Positions 19,316 through 28,690 of a stretch of 64,000 nucleotides of DNA are shown here, in pieces. Within the stretch, counting starts at the first letter, position 1, and every line of letters begins with the position of its first letter. The stretch spans positions 186,001 to 250,000 of the forward strand of contig NZ_CP126307.1 in the NCBI RefSeq assembly GCF_030144325.1. The letters are read 5' to 3'. The notes beneath the pieces were generated by a model that worked only from the letters and a program-made list of their open reading frames with translations, was not told the DNA's origin and did not search any database. This DNA comes from Bosea vestrisii (GTDB lineage: Bacteria > Pseudomonadota > Alphaproteobacteria > Rhizobiales > Beijerinckiaceae). A program made the translations under genes and the position numbers.

Positions 19316-20679
19316 GTGCTGACATTCTCGTCGTCGACGACGAGGTCGATATTCGCGAACTGGTTGCCGGCCTCCTGGAGGACGAGGGCTATCGCACGCG
19401 CAAAGCCGGCTCCGCCGACGAGGCTCTGGCCGCGATTGCGGCGCGGCGGCCCAACCTCGTCTTCCTGGATATCTGGCTGCAGGGCAGCCGGCTCGATGGG
19501 TTGCAGGTGCTTCAACTGGTCAAGGAGAGCCATCCCGATCTGGCGGTGGTGATGATCTCCGGCCACGGCAACATCGAGACAGCCGTCTCGGCGATCAAGA
19601 GCGGCGCCTACGACTTCATCGAGAAACCGTTCAAGGCCGACCGGCTGGTGTTGGTCGCCGAGCGTGCCCTTGAGGCCTCGCGGTTGCGGCGCGAGGTGCG
19701 TGAACTAAAGACCCGTTCGGTTCAGGCAAGCCGGATCGTCGGTCGCTCGACCGCGGTCAACCAGCTGCGCCAGACGCTGGAGCGCGTCGCGCCGACCAAT
19801 GCGCGCGTACTGATCACCGGCGAGCCGGGCTGCGGCAAGGAGCTGACCGCGCGCACGCTGCACGAGGCGTCGACCCGCTCGTCCGGACCCTTCGTCGCGA
19901 TCAACGCGGCGACGATCACGCCCGACACGATGGAGGAGGAACTCTTCGGCGTCGAAGGCGGCGACGGGCGCTCGCGCCGGGTCGGCGCGCTTGAGGAGGC
20001 CCATGGCGGCACGCTCTACATCGACGAGATCGGCGACATGCCGCGCGAGACGCAGAATCGCATCCTGCGCGTCCTGGTCGACCAGAATTTTCAGCGCGTC
20101 GGCGGCGCGACCCGGGTCCATGTCGACGTCCGCATCATCTCGTCGAGCAGCCGCGACCTCCTCAAGCTGATCGCGGATGGCCAGTTGCGGGAGGATCTGT
20201 ATCACCGGCTCGGCGTGGTGCCGATCCGCGTGCCGGCCTTGTCGGAGCGGCGCGAGGACGTGCCCGAGCTGATCGAGTTCTTCATGGACCAGATCTCGGT
20301 CGGAGCCGGTCTGCCCAAGCGCCGGATCGGCGGCGACGCGATGGCGATCCTGCAATCACACGAATGGCCTGGCAATATTCGCGAGCTTCGCAATAACGTC
20401 GAGCGGCTGATGATCCTGACCAAGGGCGATCCCACGGCGGAGATCACGGTCGACATGCTGCCGGCCGAGGTCGGCGCCATGGTGCCGACGACGCCATCCG
20501 GCTCCGGCGGCGAGAAGTTGATGAGCCTGCCATTGCGCGATGCGCGCGAGATCTTCGAGCGCGAGTATCTGATGGCGCAGATCGCCCGCTTCTCCGGCAA
20601 CATCTCGCGCACCGCGGAATTCATCGGCATGGAGCGTTCAGCCCTGCACCGTAAGCTCAAATCGCTCGGAGTGGGCTGA
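19312..20679 (+). CDS. ntrX: response regulator NtrX
   Basis: 455 residues: receiver domain with acceptor D53 (FLDIWLQG), AAA+ domain with Walker A GEPGCGKE from residue 170 and Walker B GGTLYIDEIGDM, and a Fis-type helix-turn-helix (TAEFIGMERSALHRKLKSL). Where NtrC has GAFTGA, this protein reads FGVEGGDGRSRRVGALEE, so the loop that grips sigma-54 is missing. This is usual for NtrX and implies that it does not act as a standard sigma-54 activator. It is encoded in a 4-base overlap with ntrY. Confidence 0.95.
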   Translation: MSADILVVDDEVDIRELVAGLLEDEGYRTRKAGSADEALAAIAARRPNLVFLDIWLQGSRLDGLQVLQLVKESHPDLAVVMISGHGNIETAVSAIKSGAYDFIEKPFKADRLVLVAERALEASRLRREVRELKTRSVQASRIVGRSTAVNQLRQTLERVAPTNARVLITGEPGCGKELTARTLHEASTRSSGPFVAINAATITPDTMEEELFGVEGGDGRSRRVGALEEAHGGTLYIDEIGDMPRETQNRILRVLVDQNFQRVGGATRVHVDVRIISSSSRDLLKLIADGQLREDLYHRLGVVPIRVPALSERREDVPELIEFFMDQISVGAGLPKRRIGGDAMAILQSHEWPGNIRELRNNVERLMILTKGDPTAEITVDMLPAEVGAMVPTTPSGSGGEKLMSLPLRDAREIFEREYLMAQIARFSGNISRTAEFIGMERSALHRKLKSLGVG

Positions 20680-20875
20680 AGTCCGGCCGTCGTGTTGCAC
20701 TGCACGCAGGGCGGCAGGCTGAATTTCGCGCCTCGCAACCCTTGCGCGTTCTTGCCGGGTCACGATCTAATGAAGCGTCGGTGTCCGAATGCCCGGCGAT
20801 TGGCGCCGAAGCCTAACGGGACGATCTGGATCGCATCCGCAAGCCGATTTGCGATCCCAACAACAGGGGCTACCC

Positions 20876-21124
20876 ATGGCCGCAGAACGGGCCCAAAACC
20901 TTCAGGACACGTTTCTCAATCATGTCCGCAAGCAGAAGATCCCTCTCACCATCTTTCTCGTAAACGGCGTCAAATTGCAGGGCGTCGTGACCTGGTTCGA
21001 CAACTTCTGCGTGCTGTTGCGCCGGGACGGGCATTCCCAGCTCGTCTACAAGCACGCGATCTCAACAATCATGCCGGGCCATCCGGTCCAGCTGTTCGAG
21101 CCCGAGGAAACGGACAAGGCCTGA
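20876..21124 (+). CDS. hfq: RNA chaperone Hfq
   Basis: Hfq forms a hexameric ring that pairs small RNAs with mRNAs. The 82-residue protein has the Sm1 motif (QDTFLNHVRKQKIPLTIFLV, then NGVKLQGVVTWFDNFCVLL) and the Sm2 motif YKHAIST. It has a short acidic tail (FEPEETDKA), as in other alphaproteobacteria. The ATG at 20876 follows CAGGGG. The 196-base gap after ntrX (20680-20875) holds no other gene and probably carries an hfq promoter. hflX starts 3 bases downstream. Confidence 0.96.
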   Translation: MAAERAQNLQDTFLNHVRKQKIPLTIFLVNGVKLQGVVTWFDNFCVLLRRDGHSQLVYKHAISTIMPGHPVQLFEPEETDKA

Positions 21125-21127
21125 GCC

Positions 21128-22524
21128 GTGGCTGGCAAGGCTGGGGCAGGCGACGGGCGCTCGATCGGACTCTCGATCGACGCGGCCGAACATGCCTTGG
21201 CGGCAGAGACCCGCGCCTTTGTGGTCGGCCCCTATCGGGCGCGCCACAGTGTCGGTCGGGGGCAGGGGCTGACGAAAACCAGCGCAGCCACGCAGCACGG
21301 CTGGACGAGGCGTTCGGACTGGCCAGCGCCATCGATCTCCAGATTGTCGAGGCGATCCCGGTCATCCTGGGCGCGCTGCGTCCTGCGACCTATCTCGGCA
21401 AGGGTAAGGTCGAGGAGCTTAGCGAGCGCGTCAAGATCGAGGAGATCGGTCTTGTCGTGATGGACTGCGCCCTGTCACCGGTCCAGCAGCGCAATCTCGA
21501 AAAGGCCTTCGGCTGCAAGGTCATCGATCGCACCGGCCTGATCCTCGAGATCTTCGGCCGACGTGCCCGCACGCGCGAAGGCGCGCTGCAGGTCGAGCTC
21601 GCCCATCTCAACTATCAGAAGAGCCGCCTGGTCAGGTCCTGGACCCACCTGGAGCGCCAGCGCGGCGGCTTCGGCTTCCTCGGCGGCCCCGGCGAGACCC
21701 AGATCGAGGCCGACCGGCGCATCATCCAGGAGCGGATGAGCAAGATCGAGCGCGATCTCGACAGCGTGAAGCGCACCCGCTCGCTGCATCGCGCCAGCCG
21801 CAAGCGCGTGCCTTATCCGGTCGTCGCGCTGGTCGGTTATACCAATGCCGGCAAGTCGACGCTGTTCAACCGGCTGACCTCGGCCGAGGTGCTGGCGCAG
21901 GACATGCTCTTCGCCACGCTCGACCCGACGGCGCGGGCGCTGAAGCTGCCGCATGGCGCCAGGATCATGCTCTCCGACACGGTCGGCTTCATCTCCGACC
22001 TGCCGACGCAGCTCGTCGCCGCCTTCCGCGCCACGCTGGAGGATGCGATCGAGGCCGATGTGCTGCTGCATGTCCGCGACGTCTCACACGAGGACACGCA
22101 GGCCCAGGCCGCCGATGTCCAGGGCATCCTGCGCGATCTCGGCATCGATCCGGAGGATGGCGGCCGTGTCATCGAGGTCTGGAACAAGGCCGACCTGCTC
22201 TCGGGCGACGAGCGTGAGCGCCAGGGCGCTCTCGCTACGCTCAAGCCGGATGCTTCACGCCCAGTGCTGGTCTCAGCCCTGACAGGCGAGGGGATGGGCC
22301 CGTTGACCGATGCGATCGAGCAACGCATCGCGCGAACCCGGCCGGTCTACCGGCTCACCTTGCCGCCGGGCGACGGCAAGTCGCTGGCCTGGCTGCACGC
22401 CAATGGCGAAATCCTCGATCGAGAGGATGCAGAGGATGGCGCGCTCATCCTGCTGGTCAGGCTGCCGCCGGAGCGGGAAGGGTCCTTCGCCGTGCGCTTT
22501 CCGCAGGCGCAGCGCGAAAGCTGA
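21128..22524 (+). CDS. hflX: ribosome-associated GTPase HflX, frameshifted as sequenced
   Basis: HflX is a GTPase that splits stalled or hibernating 70S ribosomes. The N-terminus (GTG start; SIGLSIDAAEHALAAETRAF, VVGPYRARHS) is in one frame. From ARLDEAFGLASAIDLQIVEA onward the protein continues in another, with YLGKGKVEEL, FLGGPGETQIEADRR, the G1 loop GYTNAGKST, DTVGF and NKADLL. The switch falls within 21250-21280, which holds G5 (21258-21262), G4 (21265-21268) and A4 (21275-21278) runs. Adding one base there, or removing two, gives about 465 residues, the usual family size. The gene starts 3 bases after hfq, the common hfq-hflX order. The break is most likely a base-calling error. Confidence 0.9.
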
Positions 22525-22529
22525 TCCTC

Positions 22530-22631
22530 AGAGCATTTCCGCGTTTCTCCGAATCGCTGAAATTCTCTATCTCTTTGTTTTATCGCATTTTCTTCACGCG
22601 AACCGGTACCCACTTCGCTCGAAAATGCTCT
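22530..22631. repeat. dispersed intergenic palindromic repeat (Rhizobiales type)
   Basis: About 100 bases bounded by inverted arms AGAGCATTT (22530-22538) and AAATGCTCT (22623-22631). The interior carries CTCTATCTCTTTGTTTT and ACGCGAACCGGTACCCACTT. From memory, this is the form of the repeat scattered between genes in many Rhizobiales genomes. It fills the gap between the convergent hflX and hspQ and overlaps the hspQ stop codon. It may act as a bidirectional terminator. Confidence 0.7.
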
Positions 22632-22959
22632 AGTTCAGCTCCGATCTGTCAATCCGATACTTACCCTTGCGGTCACGCCGAAAATATTCGCGTGCCTGCG
22701 GGTGCCGGACCGGCTGGCCGGACTCGTCGATCACGAGATTTTGTTCGGAGACATACGCGACGTACTCGGTCTCCTCGTTCTCCGCGAAGAGATGGTAGAA
22801 GGGCTGATCCTTGGACGGACGCAGATGCTCCGGGATCGCCAACCACCAGTCATCCGAGTTCGAGAACACCGGATCGACGTCGAAGATCACCCCTCGGAAC
22901 GGATAGACGCGATGGCGCACCACGTCGCCGATGCGGAATTTCGCCGTGCGTGATTCCAT
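22630..22959 (-). CDS. hspQ: heat shock protein HspQ (hemimethylated-DNA-binding family)
   Basis: 109 residues matching HspQ/YccV: KFRIGDVVRHRVYPFRGVIF, then DVDPVF, DDWWLAIPEHLRPSKDQPFY, HLFAENEETEYVAYVSEQNL. In Escherichia coli HspQ modulates Lon-dependent proteolysis and promotes DnaA turnover. The whole chain is a single domain of normal length. A GAGG ribosome-binding site is close to the ATG. It stands alone, with 120 bases between it and the lyase gene upstream. Confidence 0.92.
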   Translation of the reverse strand: MESRTAKFRIGDVVRHRVYPFRGVIFDVDPVFSNSDDWWLAIPEHLRPSKDQPFYHLFAENEETEYVAYVSEQNLVIDESGQPVRHPQAREYFRRDRKGKYRIDRSELN

Positions 22960-23079
22960 GTCCTCGTTCAGTCCCAGGCCGGCCCGTCACTGCCGGTATC
23001 GTCGCCGCTTGCAGCGCTTGACCTAGGATTACGTCGCAAATGCGTCAATATCCAAGGATGTCGCGGCAGGAAATCTACT

Positions 23080-24129
23080 TCAGAATCCGTAACGCACTGC
23101 CGATGCCGGATCGCGGGCCGCCACCTGTCGCGCCAGGTCGACGATGACCTTGGCCTGCTTCCAGGTCGCGTCGTCCTGCATCTTGCCGTCGATCATCACC
23201 GCGCCCGAACCATCCGGCATCGCCGCCAGGATACGCACAGCAAAGGCGACCTCGTCGGGATCCGGGCTGAACACGCGCTTGGCGATCTCGATCTGCGAGG
23301 GATGCAGCGTCCAGGCGCCGGCGCAGCCGAGCAGGAAGGCGTTGCGGAACTGCGCCTCGCAGGCGGCGGCGTCCGAAAAATCGCCGAAGGGGCCGTAGAA
23401 GGGCTTCAGGCCGGCAGAGGCGCAGGCATCGACCATCTTCGCGAGGGTGTAATGCCAAAGATCCTGCTGCGCGATCGCGCGCGCGCCGCCATCGGGCGTA
23501 GGGTCGGCGATGACCTTGTATTCCGGGTGACCGCCGCCGACGCGGGTAGTCTTCATCGCGCGTGAGGCGGCAAGGTCAGCCGGCCCCAGGCTCATGCCGT
23601 GCATGCGCGGGGAGGCGGTGGCGATCGCGTCGACGTTCTTGACGCCCTCGGCGGTCTCCAGGATGGCGTGGATCAGCACCGGCTTGGGCAAAGCATGGCG
23701 CGCTTCATATTGCGCCAGCAGCTGATCGACATAGTGGATGTCCCAGGGCCCCTCGACCTTCGGCACCATGACGACGTCGAGCTTGCCGCCGATCTCGGAC
23801 ATGATCGCGGCGATGTCGTCGAGGAACCAGGGCGAGTTCAGTGCATTGACCCGCGTCCACAATCCGGTCGTGCCGAAATCGGTCGCCTTGGCTAGTTCGA
23901 TGAAGCCGTCGCGTGCCGCCTGCTTCGCCTCGACCGGAATGGCGTCCTCGAGATTGCCGAGCACGATGTCGACCTGGCTGGCGAGCTCGGGAACCTTGGC
24001 GCGCACCTTCTCCAGATGCGGCGGCACGAAATGGATCATCCGCTCCAGCCGCAGCGGCAAATCGCGATAGGGCTCGGGCGCGCCGATCGCCAGCGGACGG
24101 AAAAACTGGCGCGGCGTCTTGGTCGTCAT
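23080..24129 (-). CDS. HpcH/HpaI-type CoA-ester lyase (malyl-CoA lyase-like)
   Basis: 349 residues of the HpcH/HpaI aldolase / citrate-lyase-beta family. The landmarks are VLGNLEDAIPVEAKQAAR (acidic metal-binding block), VMVPKVEG, ILETAEGVKN and RMHGMSLGPADLAASRAMKT. These resemble malyl-CoA / beta-methylmalyl-CoA lyases, which split malyl-CoA to glyoxylate and acetyl-CoA. The exact substrate cannot be fixed. The ATG at 24129 is chosen because GGAG lies 7 bases before it; another ATG is 12 bases upstream. The C-terminus is complete. An inverted repeat that could be an operator lies about 80 bases upstream. Confidence 0.88.
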   Translation of the reverse strand: MTTKTPRQFFRPLAIGAPEPYRDLPLRLERMIHFVPPHLEKVRAKVPELASQVDIVLGNLEDAIPVEAKQAARDGFIELAKATDFGTTGLWTRVNALNSPWFLDDIAAIMSEIGGKLDVVMVPKVEGPWDIHYVDQLLAQYEARHALPKPVLIHAILETAEGVKNVDAIATASPRMHGMSLGPADLAASRAMKTTRVGGGHPEYKVIADPTPDGGARAIAQQDLWHYTLAKMVDACASAGLKPFYGPFGDFSDAAACEAQFRNAFLLGCAGAWTLHPSQIEIAKRVFSPDPDEVAFAVRILAAMPDGSGAVMIDGKMQDDATWKQAKVIVDLARQVAARDPASAVRYGF

Positions 24130-24210
24130 GCTCGGCTCCATGCTGCAATGCAGCGAATGTGCCGGAAGGCCATTCGGTCGTCCATCGATCTTTCGGCTGA
24201 CCTTGGGTGA

Positions 24211-24248
24211 ATTGTCCTAGGATCAAAAACCCAGGACAATCATCCTAA
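24211..24248. promoter_or_regulatory. inverted ATTGTCCTRGG sites, candidate operator upstream of the lyase gene
   Basis: ATTGTCCTAGG at 24211-24221 on the plus strand and ATTGTCCTGGG at 24240-24230 on the minus strand form facing half-sites. They contain perfect 8-base arms 14 bases apart. TAGGAT (24218-24223) and ATCCTA (24242-24247) overlap them. The block lies between the end of the DUF2865 gene and the lyase start. It could be an operator, for example for a GntR-type regulator, or a terminator for the upstream gene. Confidence 0.4.
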
Positions 24249-24256
24249 AATGAAGC

Positions 24257-25363
24257 TCAGTTCCGCGCGAACGGTGTCTGCAGGACCACGCGCGGCGGAT
24301 TTGCGATGGCGTCGCGTGGAGCGAGCACACCGCGCAGCCCGAGCGCGTCGCTGGCATAGTTGTCGTCGTGCAGGCTGGCCTCGCGAACCCGCATCTCCCG
24401 GCGCAGGGCACGAACCTGCGCTTCGGCGTGCGAGATTCCGACCTTCGCGTCGATCTGCCGGCGGTCGCTGGCGGTCAGCTCGGGCGAGCCGCGGAAGTCG
24501 CGGAAATCCGCGGCGGTATAGGGCCACTTGCCGGAGCCGGTGAAGGTACGCACCCGCCCGTCGAGCACAATGCTGTCGCCCGGCCGCAAGGTGAAGTCGC
24601 GCAGTAGCGAGACACGGCGATCGTTGGCGGTCGCGATTGCGGGCCGGCAAGCCGGATCGGCGCCGCGCTCATAGGCATAGGCCATCGGCAATGCGCGATA
24701 GGTCTTGCCATCGCTCGCCACGGCATCGTCGGTGGTTGCAGCCCCCGCCGCGACCTTGAAGACCTTGACCGGCACGCCGGGATTGGCTGCCTGGCAAAGC
24801 GCTTCATGTGCCTTGTAGTCAGCCTGGCTGCGCAAATGGCCGATCGGCGCCTGGAAGCCGTCGCAGAGGCGTACGCAGATGGTTCGCGTCACGTCGGCCG
24901 CGCCCGACACCGTGTCGTAGCGCATCGCCGGCAGCTTTTGCTTCTGCTGCGCCTGCTTCGGCGCGACCTGGACCGGCCTGAAGGGGTTCAGGTCGACCGG
25001 CGGCGGGCTCAGACGCCCCTCCGGGCGTGCCTGGAAAAACGGCACGGACCAGGTCTGGCGGGCCGGAGCATAAGCCGACACTGGAACGGAGGCATAGGTT
25101 GCACGTTGCGGTGCACGCTCTGCCCGACGGGCGGCTTCCTCGCGATGGAAGGCGCGGATTCCGGCATCGTCCTCGGCCTGAACCAGAGACACCGTCAGGA
25201 TCGTGCCACCTGCACCGAGCGCAAGCCCGAAGCCGGCCATGGCCGCGAGGCGCAGGCCGCTGCTGCGGCCACGCGAAACGGGGTTCACCTTCGTCGAGGA
25301 GCTGGAACCGGTCGGCGGGACAGGATCGGAACGCAGGCAATCGACATTACGGACACGAAGCAC
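24257..25363 (-). CDS. DUF2865-like secreted or membrane-anchored protein
   Basis: 368 residues. A basic N-terminus and one hydrophobic segment (AAMAGFGLALGAGGTILTVSL, about 40-60) suggest export with or without anchoring. A charged and Pro-rich region follows, then a domain with RTICVRLCDGFQAPIGHL and CQAANPGVPVKVFKVAAG. This is the cysteine pattern of DUF2865, a family largely confined to Rhizobiales with no known function. The start is a GTG at 25363 preceded by GGAG. It is transcribed in the same direction as the RND genes upstream, after a 180-base gap. Confidence 0.75.
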   Translation of the reverse strand: MLRVRNVDCLRSDPVPPTGSSSSTKVNPVSRGRSSGLRLAAMAGFGLALGAGGTILTVSLVQAEDDAGIRAFHREEAARRAERAPQRATYASVPVSAYAPARQTWSVPFFQARPEGRLSPPPVDLNPFRPVQVAPKQAQQKQKLPAMRYDTVSGAADVTRTICVRLCDGFQAPIGHLRSQADYKAHEALCQAANPGVPVKVFKVAAGAATTDDAVASDGKTYRALPMAYAYERGADPACRPAIATANDRRVSLLRDFTLRPGDSIVLDGRVRTFTGSGKWPYTAADFRDFRGSPELTASDRRQIDAKVGISHAEAQVRALRREMRVREASLHDDNYASDALGLRGVLAPRDAIANPPRVVLQTPFARN

Positions 25364-25543
25364 CGCGATTACTCCATCGCTCGCTAGTTCATTGTCCGCC
25401 GCTTTATGGGCTTAGTTTACTTTTCGTTAAGACTCAACGGCGAGCCGGCCGCTGTCACCGCAAAGCCGGCGTCATCGTTAATGCGGGGATCGCCGTAAGA
25501 TGGGCTGTCGGTCTTGGGAGAGCGGCAGCCTGGGGTGGCAGGT

Positions 25544-28500
25544 TCAATCCTGCTGGTGATGGACAGCCTGCGGGATCGCGACCGGCACTGCGCCTGGAAG
25601 CGCCGCCGCCTCCTCCCGCTCGCCGCGACCGCGGCCCGAAAGCCAGCTATCGACCTTGTCGAGATAGAAGTAGACGACGGGCGTGATGTAGAGCGTCAGC
25701 AACTGCGAAACGATCAGGCCGCCGACCACGGCAATGCCGAGCGGCTGGCGCAACTCGGCGCCCGCGCCCGCGCCGAGCGCGATCGGCAGCACGCCGAAGA
25801 TCGCGGCGAAGCTCGTCATCATGATCGGTCGGAAGCGCACCAGCGCCGCATCGCGGATCGCGGTCAGCGCGTCGTCGCCCATCTTGCGACGCTCGATCGC
25901 GAAGTCGACCATCATGATCGCGTTCTTCTTGACGATGCCGACCAGCATCAGGATGCCGATGATTGCGATCACCGACAGATCCATGTGGAAGTACTGCAAG
26001 GCGAGCAGGGCACCGAGACCGGCCGAGGGCAGGCCGGACAGGATCGTGATCGGGTGGATGAAGCTCTCGTAGAGAATGCCGAGGATGATGTAGATCACCA
26101 GGATCGCGGCGAAGATCAGCAGGCCCTGGCCCTTCAGCGCATCCTGGAAGAGCTGGGCCGAGCCGGCGAAGCTGGTGACGATCGAGGCGGGCAGGTTGAT
26201 CTCGCGCTCGGCCGCGCGGATCGCGTTGACGGCGTCGCCGAGCGAGACGCCCGGCGCGGTGTTGAACGAGATCGTCACCGCCGGCTGCTGGGAGATCCGG
26301 TTGACGGCAAGCGGCCCGACGCTCGGCTTGATCGTCGCGACCGTCTCCAGCGGCACGTTCTGGCCATTGGCGGCCTTGAGCAGCAGGCGCGACAGCACCG
26401 CCGGATCCTGCTGGTAGGCGCGCTCGGCCTCCATGATCACCTGGTAGTCGGTCGCCGGCGTGAAGATCGTCGCAATCTGGCGCGAGCCGAAGGCGTTGCC
26501 GAGTGCCTGGCGGATCTGGTCGCTGGAGATGCCGAGGCTGGCGGCGCGCTCGCGGTCGATATCGATCGAGAGCTGCGGATTGCGCAGCTGCAGGTCGATA
26601 TTGGCGTCACGCAGTTGCGGCAGCTGCGCCAGGCGCTGCTGCATCAGCGGCGCGTAGTTGAAGAGGGCACCAAGGTCGGGCCCCTGCAGCGAATAGAGGT
26701 ATTGCGCCCGCGAGGAGCGGCCGGCGTTGAGATTGATGTTCTGGACCTGCTGGAACACCGCGGTGATGCCTGGCACCTCCGAGACGGCGCGGCGCAGGCG
26801 GGCGATCACCACATCGGCCTTGTCGCGCTGGTCCTTGGGCTTCAGGGCGATGAACATGAAGCCGTTGTTGGTGGCGTTGAACCCACCGATGTTCGAGGTC
26901 AGGTAGTCGATCGCCGGATCGGCCTTGACGATCTCCGCGACGCGCATCTGGCGTGCCGCCATCGCCTCGAAGGAGGTGTCGGGCGGCCCCTCGGTAGCAC
27001 CGCGCAAGAGGCCGGTGTCCTCGGTCGGGAAGAAGCCCTTGGGTACGTCGATATAGAGCTGGACCGAGACGTAGACCGTGCCGAGCGTCACCAGCAGCAT
27101 CAGGAAGCGCGCCTTGAGCACGGCGTCGAGCGTCCAGCGATAGGCGCTCAGCATGCCCTGGAAGCCGGCCTCGAACACGCGTTCGACAATGTTCGGCTTC
27201 TTGTGATGGTCATGCGCCTTGAGGAAGCGGGCGCAGAGCATCGGCGTCAGCGTCAGCGAGACGAAGCCCGAGACGATGATCGCTGCCGCGATCGTGCCGG
27301 CGAACTCGGCGAAGACCTTGCCGACCACACCGCCCATGAAGAAGACGGGAATGAAGACCGCGACCAGCGAGATGGTGATCGACAGGATGGTGAAGCCGAT
27401 CTCGCGCGAGCCGTCGAGCGCCGCCTGGAACGGCTTCTTGCCCATCTCGATGTGCCGGATGATGTTTTCCAGCATGACGATCGCGTCGTCGACGACGAAG
27501 CCGACGGCGAGCGTCAGCGCCAGCAGCGAGATGTTGTCGAGCGAATAGCCCAGCGCGTGCATGATCGCGAAGGTGCCGACCAATGAGATCGGCAGCGCCA
27601 GCGTCGGGATCACCGTCGCGGCGAAACTCTTCAGGAACAGGAAGATCACCATGACGACGAGGGCGATCGCGATCATCAGCGAGACCTCGACGTCCTCGAC
27701 CGCCTCGCGGATCGGGATCGAACGGTCGTTGAGCACGACCAGGTCGATCGCAGCCGGCAACTGCGCGCGATAGGCGTCGAGCCGGCTCTTGATGCTGTCG
27801 ACGACCTGGACCGTATTGGCGTCCGACTGGCGATAGACCGCCAGCATGATCGAGCGCTGGCCGTTGTACCAGCTGCCGGTCTGGTCGTTCTCGACCGAGT
27901 CGAGGATCTGCGCCACGTCGTTGAGGCGGATCGGCACGCCGTTCTTCTGCGAGATGATCAGATTGCCGTATTCGTTGGCGCGTTCCATCTGGCCCGTCGC
28001 GCCGAGCACCATGCGCTGGTTGGTGCCGTTCAGCGTTCCGACCGGGGAATTCGAGTTTGCCGCGGCAATGGCCGTGCGGACATCGCTCAAAGCAAGGCCG
28101 CGGGCGGAGACGGCGTCGGGGTTGACCCGCACCCTGACCGCATATTTCTGCGCGCCGAAGATGTTGACCTGGGCGACGCCGGCCAATTGCGAGATCTGCT
28201 GCTGCAGGATGTTCTCGCCGAACTCATGGACCTCGTAGAGCGGCTTGGTCGCCGAGGTCAGCACCATGAACAGCACCGGCTGGTCGGCCGGATTGACCTT
28301 CCTGAAACTCGGTGGGGCAGGGAGCTCCGGCGGCAGGCGCCGGGTCGTGGCGCTGAGCGCCGCCTGCACGTCGAGGGCTGCGCCGTCGATGTTGCGGTTG
28401 AGGTCGAACTGCAGCGTGATCGAGGTCGAGCCCTGCTGCGAGACCGACGACATCGAGGTGATGCCGGAGATCGAGGCGAATTCGCGCTCGAGCGGCGCAG

Positions 28501-28690
28501 CGATCGAGGAGGCCATCGTCTCAGGGCTGGCGCCGGGCAGGCGGGCGCTGACATTGATGGTCGGGAAATCGACCCGGGGCAGGGCGGCGACCGGCAATTG
28601 CTTGAAGGCGAACAGCCCGAAGATCAGGAACGTCGCCATCAGAAGGGTCGTCATGACCGGGCGACGGATGCAGGCCTCGGGCAGGTTCAT
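25544..28690 (-). CDS. RND multidrug efflux permease (MdtB/MdtC-like, HAE1 family)
   Basis: 1048 residues, the expected size for a proton-driven RND pump in the inner membrane. It has the N-terminal PEACIRRPVMTTLLMATFLI helix, two large periplasmic porter loops, and the TM4 signature GFVVDDAIVMLENI with the paired aspartates that carry protons. The second-half TM10 block GIVKKNAIMMVDFAIERR is also present. The sequence is closest to MdtB/MdtC/MuxB-type exporters; the substrates are unknown. Its start overlaps the stop of the adaptor gene, giving an adaptor-permease operon. No outer-membrane channel gene is nearby, so the pump probably uses a shared TolC-like protein. Confidence 0.95.
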   Translation of the reverse strand: MNLPEACIRRPVMTTLLMATFLIFGLFAFKQLPVAALPRVDFPTINVSARLPGASPETMASSIAAPLEREFASISGITSMSSVSQQGSTSITLQFDLNRNIDGAALDVQAALSATTRRLPPELPAPPSFRKVNPADQPVLFMVLTSATKPLYEVHEFGENILQQQISQLAGVAQVNIFGAQKYAVRVRVNPDAVSARGLALSDVRTAIAAANSNSPVGTLNGTNQRMVLGATGQMERANEYGNLIISQKNGVPIRLNDVAQILDSVENDQTGSWYNGQRSIMLAVYRQSDANTVQVVDSIKSRLDAYRAQLPAAIDLVVLNDRSIPIREAVEDVEVSLMIAIALVVMVIFLFLKSFAATVIPTLALPISLVGTFAIMHALGYSLDNISLLALTLAVGFVVDDAIVMLENIIRHIEMGKKPFQAALDGSREIGFTILSITISLVAVFIPVFFMGGVVGKVFAEFAGTIAAAIIVSGFVSLTLTPMLCARFLKAHDHHKKPNIVERVFEAGFQGMLSAYRWTLDAVLKARFLMLLVTLGTVYVSVQLYIDVPKGFFPTEDTGLLRGATEGPPDTSFEAMAARQMRVAEIVKADPAIDYLTSNIGGFNATNNGFMFIALKPKDQRDKADVVIARLRRAVSEVPGITAVFQQVQNINLNAGRSSRAQYLYSLQGPDLGALFNYAPLMQQRLAQLPQLRDANIDLQLRNPQLSIDIDRERAASLGISSDQIRQALGNAFGSRQIATIFTPATDYQVIMEAERAYQQDPAVLSRLLLKAANGQNVPLETVATIKPSVGPLAVNRISQQPAVTISFNTAPGVSLGDAVNAIRAAEREINLPASIVTSFAGSAQLFQDALKGQGLLIFAAILVIYIILGILYESFIHPITILSGLPSAGLGALLALQYFHMDLSVIAIIGILMLVGIVKKNAIMMVDFAIERRKMGDDALTAIRDAALVRFRPIMMTSFAAIFGVLPIALGAGAGAELRQPLGIAVVGGLIVSQLLTLYITPVVYFYLDKVDSWLSGRGRGEREEAAALPGAVPVAIPQAVHHQQD

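Noticed and set aside
25514..27586. 690-residue open frame on the plus strand
   Set aside because: It is antisense to the RND permease, rich in Arg/Asp/His repeats from mirrored GC-rich codons, and has no family features.
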